29,956 bases of DNA, from positions 1,583 to 31,538 of the forward strand of contig DPBR01000098.1 of the NCBI GenBank assembly GCA_003516865.1, in the 5' to 3' direction. Position numbers and translations under genes: made by a program. Below, piece by piece: positions 14,491 to 21,440 of the stretch. The notes below the pieces were generated by a model. The model saw nothing but the letters and a program-made list of their open reading frames with translations. It ran no database searches and was not told the DNA's origin. This stretch comes from Oscillospiraceae bacterium. Lineage in GTDB: Bacteria > Bacillota > Clostridia > Oscillospirales > Ruminococcaceae. The stretch's first letter is position 1. Each line of letters starts with the position of its first letter.

Positions 14491-15939
14491 TCAGCGCTTC
14501 GGAAAACGTTTTGAAGCGCCGATTGCGTTTGTCGGGCAAACCAGCCTGCACAAATGACAGCCAACGCATTTTATCGCGTCAAGCTTCGGCGTTCTGTCGC
14601 CGCCGAATGAAATCGCCCCGTGACCGCCGTCGCGGCAGGAAACAAAGCATCTTCCGCAGCCTATGCACATCGTTCTGTCAAATTTCGGGAAAACGATTGA
14701 ATCCCTGTCGAGCTTGTCAGATGGAACAATTTGCTGAAGCTCCGTTCCGACAAGCTCCGAAAGCGATTTGGCGCCGCGCTCGTCCATATATCGCGACAAA
14801 CCTAAGATAAGGTCGTCGATTATGCGATAGCCATACTGCATAACGGCGGTTGTAATCTGAAGATTTTCACAGCCGAGCGATATAAAATCAAGCGCGTCAC
14901 GCCACGTTTCTATACCGCCTATTCCGCTTATAGGCACGCCCGAAAGCTGCGGACATTTCGCCATATCGCTGATAAACCTGAGCGCGATAGGCTTAACCGC
15001 CTTTCCGCTGTAACCCGAAACGGTGCTTTTGCCGCTCACCTCGGAAGAATGTGAAGTGGTGACGCTCTTGATTGTGTTTATAGCCGCAAGCCCGTCTGCG
15101 CCGCCGCTCACCGCGGCAATTGCGGGAATTGTCATATCCGCGAGATTCGGCGTCATTTTCGCAAGCACGGGAAGCCGCGTTCCCTTTTTCGCGAGAGCGG
15201 AATAACGCTTCACAAGCTCGGTATTTTGACCAACATCGCTTCCCATACCCTTTTCGCTCATCTGCGGGCAGGAGAAGTTACATTCGATGATATCCGCGCC
15301 CGCTTCCTCGGAAAGCCTTGCAAGCTCCGTCCATTCCTCGTCCGATTGCCCCATAATCGACGAAACGATAATCTTTGTCGGAAAATCCCGCTTTAGCCTT
15401 TTTAGGATATCGAGATTTTCTTCAAGCGGATGGTCGCTGATTTGCTCCATATTCCGAAATCCGACAAACGGCGTTCCTTCCTTTCCCACAGCGTCAAATC
15501 TCGGAGAAACCTCGTTCGGCAGATAAAACCCGATTGTTTTGTAAACAGCGCCCGCCCAGCCCATTTCAAACGCTCTCGCAACCATTTCATAGCTGCTTGC
15601 GACAACGGAGGAACTGAGAAAGAACGGATTTTCGCACTTCACGCCGCAAAATTCAATCGAAAGGTCCGCCTTTGGCGGTGAAGCGGGCGAAAGCGCCGCC
15701 GCAAGTTCCTTTATTCTGATAGGACGGTCATAATGAATACAGGCGTTTTCGCAAAACCCGCGACATTCCGAGCATTTGCCGCCCAAAAACTCGCCCGCGC
15801 ACTCCGCGTTCTCAAAATTGACGGCTCTTATCGCCCTTGCGGGGTCGTAATGTTCGGGACAAGCCGCCGTGCAGGGCGCATTCTCGCAAAGCAGACATCG
15901 AGCCGCTTCTCCCCGCATATTTAAACCTCTGAACGCCAT
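14491..15939 (-). CDS. pydA: dihydropyrimidine dehydrogenase, PreA-type with N-terminal Fe-S domain I, no flavin/NAD module
   Basis: The enzyme reduces uracil or thymine to the 5,6-dihydro form. Its 482 aa have three parts. Residues 10-70 are a Cys-rich domain like domain I of mammalian DPD (C15, C18, C23, C27 and C56, C59, C63, C67). Residues 90-390 are the FMN-binding TIM barrel (NFSCPQMSEKGMGSDVGQ, LAKMTPNLADM, SGYSGKAVKPIALRF, SGIGGIETW). Residues 425-475 are a two-[4Fe-4S] ferredoxin domain (CIGCGRCFVSC, CVGCHLCRLVCP). The FAD- and NADPH-binding domains II and III of full-length DPD are missing, and no PreT-like gene is in the window. The frame opens at 15993, but ATG 15939 has GAAAGGAGCGG upstream. 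It begins 34 bases after the dihydropyrimidinase stop. See findings for the electron donor question. Confidence 0.92.
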   Translation of the reverse strand: MAFRGLNMRGEAARCLLCENAPCTAACPEHYDPARAIRAVNFENAECAGEFLGGKCSECRGFCENACIHYDRPIRIKELAAALSPASPPKADLSIEFCGVKCENPFFLSSSVVASSYEMVARAFEMGWAGAVYKTIGFYLPNEVSPRFDAVGKEGTPFVGFRNMEQISDHPLEENLDILKRLKRDFPTKIIVSSIMGQSDEEWTELARLSEEAGADIIECNFSCPQMSEKGMGSDVGQNTELVKRYSALAKKGTRLPVLAKMTPNLADMTIPAIAAVSGGADGLAAINTIKSVTTSHSSEVSGKSTVSGYSGKAVKPIALRFISDMAKCPQLSGVPISGIGGIETWRDALDFISLGCENLQITTAVMQYGYRIIDDLILGLSRYMDERGAKSLSELVGTELQQIVPSDKLDRDSIVFPKFDRTMCIGCGRCFVSCRDGGHGAISFGGDRTPKLDAIKCVGCHLCRLVCPTNAIGASKRFPKR

Positions 15940-15973
15940 AAAACCGCTCCTTTCGCGCCGAAGTCTTTTATTA

Positions 15974-17335
15974 TCACGAAACGTGCTTTGCACATTTCAC
16001 GAATTTACCCCAGCCTCTTTCACCGACAAACTCGCCGTTATCAAAAACAAGCTTGCCTCTCGAATATGTCTGAACGGGATATCCGTGAATTTCGACGCCC
16101 TCCCAGATTGTGTGGTCGCAGTCGGAATGCATATTCTCCTGATGAACGGTAACATTCTTCTTCGTGTCGTAAATCACGATATCCGCGTCTTTTCCAACGG
16201 AAATTTCTCCCTTTTCGGTACAGCCGAAAATCTTCGCAGGATTGACCGCGCAAAGCTCGACAGCCTTTGTAAACGGTATAACGCCGTCGTTCGCCTTTCC
16301 GAGCATATACGGATACATATTCTCGATACCCGCGCAGCCGTTCGGAATTTTCCTGAAGTCGTTCAGTCCCCAGTCCTTTTCGCTCTGCATAAACGGGCAG
16401 TGGTCCGTTGCGACGGTATCGATATCGCCGCGCTTAATCGCAGCCCAGATTGCGTCCTGCGACTCCTTTCCCTTCATAGGAGGAGAGCAGACAAAGTTTC
16501 TTCCGTCGGGACGCTTGTAAACGTCGCTTGTAAATTCAAGATACTGCGGGCAGGTTTCCGCATAAATCTCATAGCCCTCGTCCTTCGCCCTTGTAACAGC
16601 CTCGACGCCCTGTTTATTAGCCAGATGAACGATATAAAGCGGCGCGTTTGCAGCCTTTGCAAGGTTAATCGCGCGGACGTCCGCTTCTCCCTCGACAAAT
16701 TCGGGTCTGCTCATATAGTGATACCAAGCGTCGGTTTTGCCCTCCGAGATATATTGCTCCGTGAGAGCGTTCACAAGCTCGTTGTTCTCGGCGTGAACCG
16801 CGATAAGCGCGCCGAATTCCTTTGATTTTGAGAGGAGCTTGAAGAAAACTCCGTCTTTTACGCCAAAATCATATACCATAAACACCTTAAACGAGGTAAT
16901 TCCCAAATCGCACGCGTCTGCGATTGAGTCGAGAAGCTCGCCGTGAATATCCTTAACTCCGATATGGAAAGAGTAGTCAACCGCCGCGTCGGGAGCCGCA
17001 AGAGCGTTTCTCCTTCTAAAAGTATCGGGCATTGTTTCGTTGAAATCCTGAAGAGCGAAATCGAAAACGGTTGTCGTGCCGCCGCAGGCAGCCGCTCTCG
17101 TACCAGCGAAATAGTCGTCCGAAGAAATCGTGCCGCCGAAAGGCATCGCAAGGTGAGTGTGCGCGTCGATTGCTCCCGGAAGAACCAACATTCCCTCCGC
17201 GTCAACAACCCTGTCCGCCTTTACATCGGACAAATCCGCGCCGACAGCCGCAATTTTTCCGTTGTTCACGGCGATATCCGCCTTAAACATTTGGGTTGCG
17301 GAAACAATCGTTCCGTTTTTGATTAATAGCTCCAT
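15974..17335 (-). CDS. pydB: dihydropyrimidinase (hydantoinase family)
   Basis: It opens the ring of dihydrouracil or dihydrothymine to the N-carbamoyl beta-amino acid. The 453-aa amidohydrolase has the full binuclear metal set: H59 and H61 (DAHTHL), K150 as the carbamylated Lys (SFKVFMVYD), H181 (VHAEN), H237 (IVHLAN) and D311 (ATDHCPF). The SPPMKGKE stretch and the C-terminal KDADIVIYD beta-sandwich strand are family features. ATG 17335 (MELLIKNG) has AAAAGGAGG at ideal spacing; the frame extends 8 codons further without a ribosome site. It follows the binding-protein gene after a 124-base gap with two hairpins. D-hydantoinase or phenylhydantoinase activity is an alternative, but the neighbouring DPD makes dihydropyrimidine the natural substrate. 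Confidence 0.95.
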   Translation of the reverse strand: MELLIKNGTIVSATQMFKADIAVNNGKIAAVGADLSDVKADRVVDAEGMLVLPGAIDAHTHLAMPFGGTISSDDYFAGTRAAACGGTTTVFDFALQDFNETMPDTFRRRNALAAPDAAVDYSFHIGVKDIHGELLDSIADACDLGITSFKVFMVYDFGVKDGVFFKLLSKSKEFGALIAVHAENNELVNALTEQYISEGKTDAWYHYMSRPEFVEGEADVRAINLAKAANAPLYIVHLANKQGVEAVTRAKDEGYEIYAETCPQYLEFTSDVYKRPDGRNFVCSPPMKGKESQDAIWAAIKRGDIDTVATDHCPFMQSEKDWGLNDFRKIPNGCAGIENMYPYMLGKANDGVIPFTKAVELCAVNPAKIFGCTEKGEISVGKDADIVIYDTKKNVTVHQENMHSDCDHTIWEGVEIHGYPVQTYSRGKLVFDNGEFVGERGWGKFVKCAKHVS

Positions 17336-17377
17336 AAAATAACCTCCTTTTGAAAACAATCCGACAAATCGGGTTTA

Positions 17378-17436
17378 TCGGAAAACCGGCGCTTCCGCAG
17401 GCTTTCCGACGAACCCGCGGACGGTAAAACCGCCCG
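17378..17436 (-). other. two intercistronic hairpins between binding-protein gene and pydB
   Basis: TCGGAAAACC/GGCTTTCCGA (17378-17409) and CGGACGGT-AAA-ACCGCCCG (17418-17436, one mismatch) lie just after the binding-protein stop. Neither is followed by a T-run on the transcribed strand. Such hairpins after binding-protein genes often protect the upstream message, so that the binding protein is made in excess of the other operon products; that role is inferred here. Confidence 0.5.
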
Positions 17437-17459
17437 TGAGCCGTCAAAAACCAATGAAA

Positions 17460-18614
17460 TTACTTCTTAAATTTGTCGTTCTTGTAAACGAGTACAAGTC
17501 CCGACCTCTGGTAAACCTGAGCGACCTCGAGAAGCTCCATTCCGCCCGCGTTCGCGTTTATGAGGTTTGAAACCCACGTTACGCCGAAGTCAACCGTGCC
17601 GTTGTAGACGGCGGTAGTTTCGGAGATATCTCCGCCTCCGGAAACAATGGTGACGTCAAGTCCGACTTCATCGTAATAGCCCTTTGCCTTTGCGACGTAA
17701 TAACCCATAAACTGCGCCTGAGGCAGCCATTTAAGCTGAACGGAAACGGAAGCCTTTTCGGGAGCGCCGTCTGTCGCAGGGTCATACTTGAGGTAAGCGG
17801 TGCTGCGGATATCGTCAAGCGTCATCGAAGCGAGCTTTTCCTTTGCCGCGCTGTCCGCAAGGATAATGTACTTTTTCGCGAGGTCAAGGGTCTGCTGCAT
17901 TGCCGTTTCGTCCATATTTCCGACGTCCGAAGCGGAAACGGTTTTTCCGTTCATATCGGTTGTAACAAGCTTTGCGACTTCACCCGCCATATATGACTGA
18001 TGAGCGGCGGAAACGGACGAACCCGCTTCAAAAACTATCTCCGCAGCCTCGTCGGGGTGTTCGCAGGCATAAGCCCAGCCCTTCATTGAAGCGGAAACGA
18101 ACGCCTTAACCGTGTTCGGATTAGCCTCGGCGAAAGCCTTTGAGGTAAACAGGTTATCCTCAAGCATAGCAACGCCCTCGTCGTTCATATCGATTATGCT
18201 GACGGTATCGCCATAGCTGTAACCGCCGTCATAGGAGTTCTTGACAAGACCAAGCTCGTTGTAAGTCATCGCGGAAGCAAGCTCAACGCTGTCGCTGTCG
18301 AACTGGTCCATTGTGAAGTCCTGAGTAATGTAATCCGCGGGAAGCCCGTATTTTGTAAGAAGCGCCTGAATTTCATATTCGTTTCCAAGCCCCCAGTTTC
18401 CGACCTTTCCCGCGGCAGCCGCCGCCTTGATGATTTCCTCGTGCGTCATAGCTCCGCTCTCGGAAGATGACGAGCCGGACTGCGATGAAGCAGACGACGA
18501 GGTTGAAACCGAAGAAGCCGAGGAAGCCGAGCCGCCGCTGCACGCTGTAAGCTGAGCGCAGGCGAGAACCAGCGCTGCCGCCGCCGCAAGTTTTTTTCTT
18601 TTTGTCATTTTCAT
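17460..18614 (-). CDS. ABC transporter substrate-binding lipoprotein, NMT1/THI5-like, apparently circularly permuted
   Basis: This 384-aa lipoprotein should capture the transported pyrimidine outside the membrane. A signal peptide ends in the lipobox LTAC (C25), followed by a Ser-rich tether to about residue 54. Residues 69-276 then match the C-terminal half of NMT1-type binding proteins (KVGNWGLGNEYEIQALL, SAMTYNELGLV, IDMNDEGVAMLEDNLF, MKGWAYACEHPDEAAEIV, HQSYM). Residues 289-384 match the N-terminal half (VQLKWLPQAQFMGYYVAKA, GLDVTI, VDFGV, AQVYQRSGLVLV), and the protein stops where the usual family continues into KVG.W. All halves are in one open frame with a proper signal. ATG 18614 has AGGCAGG upstream; the frame continues 33 codons further but without a signal-like start. 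It is followed by pydB and preceded by the permease. Confidence 0.9.
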   Translation of the reverse strand: MKMTKRKKLAAAAALVLACAQLTACSGGSASSASSVSTSSSASSQSGSSSSESGAMTHEEIIKAAAAAGKVGNWGLGNEYEIQALLTKYGLPADYITQDFTMDQFDSDSVELASAMTYNELGLVKNSYDGGYSYGDTVSIIDMNDEGVAMLEDNLFTSKAFAEANPNTVKAFVSASMKGWAYACEHPDEAAEIVFEAGSSVSAAHQSYMAGEVAKLVTTDMNGKTVSASDVGNMDETAMQQTLDLAKKYIILADSAAKEKLASMTLDDIRSTAYLKYDPATDGAPEKASVSVQLKWLPQAQFMGYYVAKAKGYYDEVGLDVTIVSGGGDISETTAVYNGTVDFGVTWVSNLINANAGGMELLEVAQVYQRSGLVLVYKNDKFKK

Positions 18615-18672
18615 TTGATTTACCTGCCTTTCAATTGTTCTGTTTATCTGTTTATATATAAGCTTTCGCTTA

Positions 18673-19476
18673 TTATCGTGACTTTCTGTTCCTGAGAATA
18701 AGCTTTTCGGCAATCATCAGAACAGCGTAAAGGATAATGCCGATTGCACAGGCGACCGCAATATAAGCCCATGCCGTGGGATATTGACCCTTGATGATAT
18801 TTTCGCGGATTTGCCTGCCGACGCCGACCGTTTCCTCCGCGAAATATTCGGTTACAAGAGCGCCGATAACGCTTGCGGGAACGCTCACTCTAAGCGCCGT
18901 AAAGATATACGGAACGCTGTTCGGAAGCCTCAGCTTTGTAAAAACCGTGATTTTTCTCGCCGCATACGAGCGCATAAGGTCCTCTGAAAACGGCTTCAGT
19001 TCGGTAAGCCCGCGAAATGCGTTCACGCTCATTGCCGCCGTACAGGAGATTGTGACAACGATAATTTTCGCAGCGGTGCTTCTGACGCTGACGTCGCCGC
19101 TTAAATCTCTCGTCCAGTTGTTGATGACGGGGGCGAGCGCGACAAGCGGGATTGCGTTGAACGCGGAAACTATTGTAAGACCGCCCGCGCCCCACTTTGA
19201 AAAAACCGTTGCGACAACCGCGATTGCATAGCCGAGAACCGACCCTGCCGCAAGTCCGCCAAGCGTGACGACAAGCGTAATTTTGACGTGACCCATAATG
19301 CTGTCCGAGTTCTGCGCGATAATTTCGCCTATTCTTGTGGGAAGCGGAAGCGTGATTGTGTCCGTACCCATAAGCTTGTGAAGAACCTGCGTCTGCCAGA
19401 GAACGACGATTATAACGCCGAACAGAACCAGCAGAACAACTCCGGAAGCCTTGTTCAAAAGACGTTTTGATTTCAT
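18673..19476 (-). CDS. ABC transporter permease (SsuC/ThiX-like)
   Basis: This is an integral membrane subunit of 267 aa with about six predicted hydrophobic segments (for example residues 12-28, 66-90, 98-115, 137-152 and 240-257). The cytoplasmic EAA-like loop before the last segments reads SYAARKITVFTKLRLPNSVPY with the conserved Gly replaced by Arg-rich residues. It belongs to the BPD_transp_1 family used with NMT1-type binding proteins for thiamine precursors, sulfonates and pyrimidines. GAGGAGG precedes ATG 19476. It lies 18 bases after the previous permease gene, and the two probably form a heterodimer. Substrate is inferred from the operon only. Confidence 0.9.
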   Translation of the reverse strand: MKSKRLLNKASGVVLLVLFGVIIVVLWQTQVLHKLMGTDTITLPLPTRIGEIIAQNSDSIMGHVKITLVVTLGGLAAGSVLGYAIAVVATVFSKWGAGGLTIVSAFNAIPLVALAPVINNWTRDLSGDVSVRSTAAKIIVVTISCTAAMSVNAFRGLTELKPFSEDLMRSYAARKITVFTKLRLPNSVPYIFTALRVSVPASVIGALVTEYFAEETVGVGRQIRENIIKGQYPTAWAYIAVACAIGIILYAVLMIAEKLILRNRKSR

Positions 19477-19494
19477 AGCGAAGCCTCCTCAGGC

Positions 19495-20307
19495 TTATGA
19501 TTTCTTTTTCTTGTAAGGGCAAAGAAGCCTTTCGACAACGCCCATAATCCAGTAGCTAAAGATACCGATTACGGCGCTCATCAGAACGATATCCCAGAAA
19601 ACAAGCCTTGTCATACCGCCCTTGAGCGACTGCGAAAGCATACAGCCGAGTCCGTTTCCGCCCTGAAGCGTATCTACAAGAATTGACGCGGTTATCGCCA
19701 TAGGAGCGGAAATTTTAAGTCCCGTGAAGAAATACGGAATACACGCGGGAATGAGCGTTTTCGTGTAAAGCTGGAATTTATTCGCCGCATACGAGTACAT
19801 AAGCTCGTGTTTTTCGCGTTCAACCGCCTTAAATCCTGCCAAAACGTTTGTTGAAACGGGATAAAACGTGAGAATTGCCGCGATAACAATTCGCGAGGTG
19901 TTGATATCGCCCGTAATCGCGAGAATAATCGGCGCCATTCCGAGAATAGGAATCATCTGAATGAGCATAAGATAAGGGAAAGCGATTTTTTCGATAACGC
20001 CCGAAAGGCTCATCAAAAGCGCCAGCGCATAACCGACCGCCGTTCCTATAAGGAAGCCTATTCCCGCTCTCAGAAGCGTTTCCGCGCAGCTCTGACCGAT
20101 AAGCTCCGCCATTGTGAGCTGACCGCTTACTTTGTTATCGGAGAAAAACGAGCCGACAATCTGCCATATATGAGGAAGAATGTTAATCGGCGTTCGCTTT
20201 GTTTCCTGAACGATAAACGCGAAAATCTCCCAAATAACGAAAACACCCACGACCCATACGAGAGTAACCGTCTTTTTTGAGCGCAAGATTTTTTTGAGGG
20301 CTGACAT
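19495..20307 (-). CDS. ABC transporter permease (SsuC/ThiX-like), second copy
   Basis: This 270-aa membrane subunit has a first hydrophobic segment at about 14-32 and five or so more (72-98, 105-128, 135-152, 195-215, 235-255). The coupling loop SYAANKFQLYTKTLIPACIPY is equivalent to SYAARKITVFTKLRLPNSVPY in the neighbouring permease, so the two are diverged paralogues. GTTTAAGGAGG precedes ATG 20307. It begins 12 bases after the ATPase stop. The C-terminus is Lys-rich (CPYKKKKS), consistent with a cytoplasmic end. Confidence 0.9.
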   Translation of the reverse strand: MSALKKILRSKKTVTLVWVVGVFVIWEIFAFIVQETKRTPINILPHIWQIVGSFFSDNKVSGQLTMAELIGQSCAETLLRAGIGFLIGTAVGYALALLMSLSGVIEKIAFPYLMLIQMIPILGMAPIILAITGDINTSRIVIAAILTFYPVSTNVLAGFKAVEREKHELMYSYAANKFQLYTKTLIPACIPYFFTGLKISAPMAITASILVDTLQGGNGLGCMLSQSLKGGMTRLVFWDIVLMSAVIGIFSYWIMGVVERLLCPYKKKKS

Positions 20308-20319
20308 TCCAAAACCTCC

Positions 20320-21093
20320 TTAAACTCCCTCAAAGCTGCCGCGAACCTTTGCGACAAGCTCGGTAAATTCGGGAGTATTTCTCATTTCCATTGTCCGCGG
20401 TCTTGGGAGGTTGATATCGACAACCGCCGAAAGCCGTCCGGGGTGAGGCGAAAGAACGCAGACCCTGTCGGAAAGGAAAACGGATTCCTGAATATTATGG
20501 GTTACGAAAATAATCGTTTTGTTCGTTTTTCGCCAGATTTTCAGCAGGTCGAGGTGAAGCTTTTCGCGCGTAAATTCGTCAAGCGCGGAAAACGGCTCGT
20601 CCATAAGAAGAATTTCGGGCTGAAGAACAAGCGCCCTCGCAATTCCGACGCGCTGCTGCATACCGCCCGAAAGCTGACTCGGATAATGGTCTGCGAAATC
20701 CGAAAGCCCGACAAGTTCGAGCATTTTATCCGCGCGGTCGGCGCGCTCCGATTTCGGGATATGCATAATTTCAAGCGGAAGCATTACGTTTTTTCGTACC
20801 GTCCGCCAATCATAGAGGACCGCGCTCTGAAAGACGATACCATAGCGCTGTTTGAGGCGTGCTTGGCGGGGAGTTTCGCCGCCTACCGAAATCGTTCCCT
20901 GAGTCGGCTGAAGGAGGTCGGCGATAATTCTCAGAAGCGTGGTTTTTCCGCAGCCCGACGGTCCGAGAAGCGAAATAAACTCGCCCTTTTTGATATCGAG
21001 AGAAACGCTCGTAAGCGCGGTTACATCTCGCCCGTCCGTGGTTTTGTAGGTCATACCGATATTATCAAGAAGAATTTCAGTTCTGTTATCCAT
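20320..21093 (-). CDS. ABC transporter ATP-binding protein (SsuB/TauB-like)
   Basis: The 257-aa ATPase has Walker A GPSGCGKTT (about 43-51), the Q-loop region VFQSAVLYDWRTV, the signature LSGGMQQR (about 140), Walker B EILLMDEPFSALD and the H-loop VTHN. It powers import with the two permeases. It is the first gene of the pyrimidine operon, 110 bases downstream of the promoter. ATG 21093 is chosen because GAAAGGAC lies 9 bases upstream; the in-frame GTG at 21099 is too close to that site. Confidence 0.93.
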   Translation of the reverse strand: MDNRTEILLDNIGMTYKTTDGRDVTALTSVSLDIKKGEFISLLGPSGCGKTTLLRIIADLLQPTQGTISVGGETPRQARLKQRYGIVFQSAVLYDWRTVRKNVMLPLEIMHIPKSERADRADKMLELVGLSDFADHYPSQLSGGMQQRVGIARALVLQPEILLMDEPFSALDEFTREKLHLDLLKIWRKTNKTIIFVTHNIQESVFLSDRVCVLSPHPGRLSAVVDINLPRPRTMEMRNTPEFTELVAKVRGSFEGV

Positions 21094-21117
21094 ATCCACC
21101 GGTCCTTTCGGGAAACG

Positions 21118-21161
21118 AAAAAAGCGGACGAGGGTATCGTTCAGACTCCCTTGTCCGCTTT
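21118..21161 (-). terminator. terminator-like hairpin in the leader of the pyrimidine operon
   Basis: On the transcribed strand AAAGCGGACAAGGG (21161-21148) pairs with CCCTCGTCCGCTTT (21134-21121) and is followed by TTTTTTCG. It lies between the promoter at 21211-21239 and the ATPase start at 21093, so full transcription would require read-through or antitermination. I see no known riboswitch, T-box or PyrR-type sequence in the roughly 45 bases upstream of it. Confidence 0.75.
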
Positions 21162-21210
21162 CAATAATGAATTTTCCTATTTCGTTTCTTGCATTTTTCT
21201 TTCTGAGTTA

Positions 21211-21239
21211 ATTATACCAGAGCCTGAAAGAAAAGTCAA
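21211..21239 (-). promoter_or_regulatory. promoter of the pyrimidine catabolic operon
   Basis: The minus strand reads TTGACT (21239-21234), a 17-bp spacer and TATAAT (21216-21211). It is the only strong promoter I see for the eleven co-directional genes that follow. Confidence 0.88.
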
Positions 21240-21299
21240 CAGTTTATTACTCCGGCACAACAATTCCGTCATTTTCAAGCACGCGCCGCGCCTCAGTGC

Positions 21300-21411
21300 T
21301 GTTGAAAATGTGCAATTTCAACATACAAGAAATGCCAAAACACATTATTTCACGATTTTTTAGCTTGTCCACACAAGCTTTCGTGTGCGAAAGCACAGCA
21401 ATCGTCTTGCT
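21300..21411. repeat. run of four short perfect hairpins
   Basis: TGTTGAAA/TTTCAACA (21300-21323), AGCTTGT-CCAC-ACAAGCT (21362-21379), CTTTCG-TGTG-CGAAAG (21378-21393) and AGCAA-TCGTC-TTGCT (21397-21411) follow each other between the terminase stop and the promoter region of the pyrimidine operon. None has a clear T-run on the terminase strand. The 200-base gap (21240-21440) has no gene that I can support. Confidence 0.5.
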
Positions 21412-21440
21412 CAAAAATGAATTTCAAACTGTGAAAAAAT

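Noticed and set aside
17460..18614. Explaining the odd binding protein as two fused partial genes from a frameshift or contig join
   Set aside because: Signal peptide, both halves and stop form one clean frame with constant codon style, and the operon neighbours on each side are intact; an assembly error cannot be fully excluded, so this is kept as the refutation test.
18615..18713. In-frame extension of the binding-protein gene to 18713
   Set aside because: It would put 33 residues ahead of a perfect lipoprotein signal and overlaps the end of the permease gene; ATG 18614 has its own ribosome site.
21121..21161. The hairpin as terminator of the terminase genes rather than a leader element
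   Set aside because: Both operons run on the same strand, but the promoter at 21211-21239 lies between the terminase stop and the hairpin, so the hairpin is inside the pyrimidine leader. It could still also stop read-through from the terminase genes.
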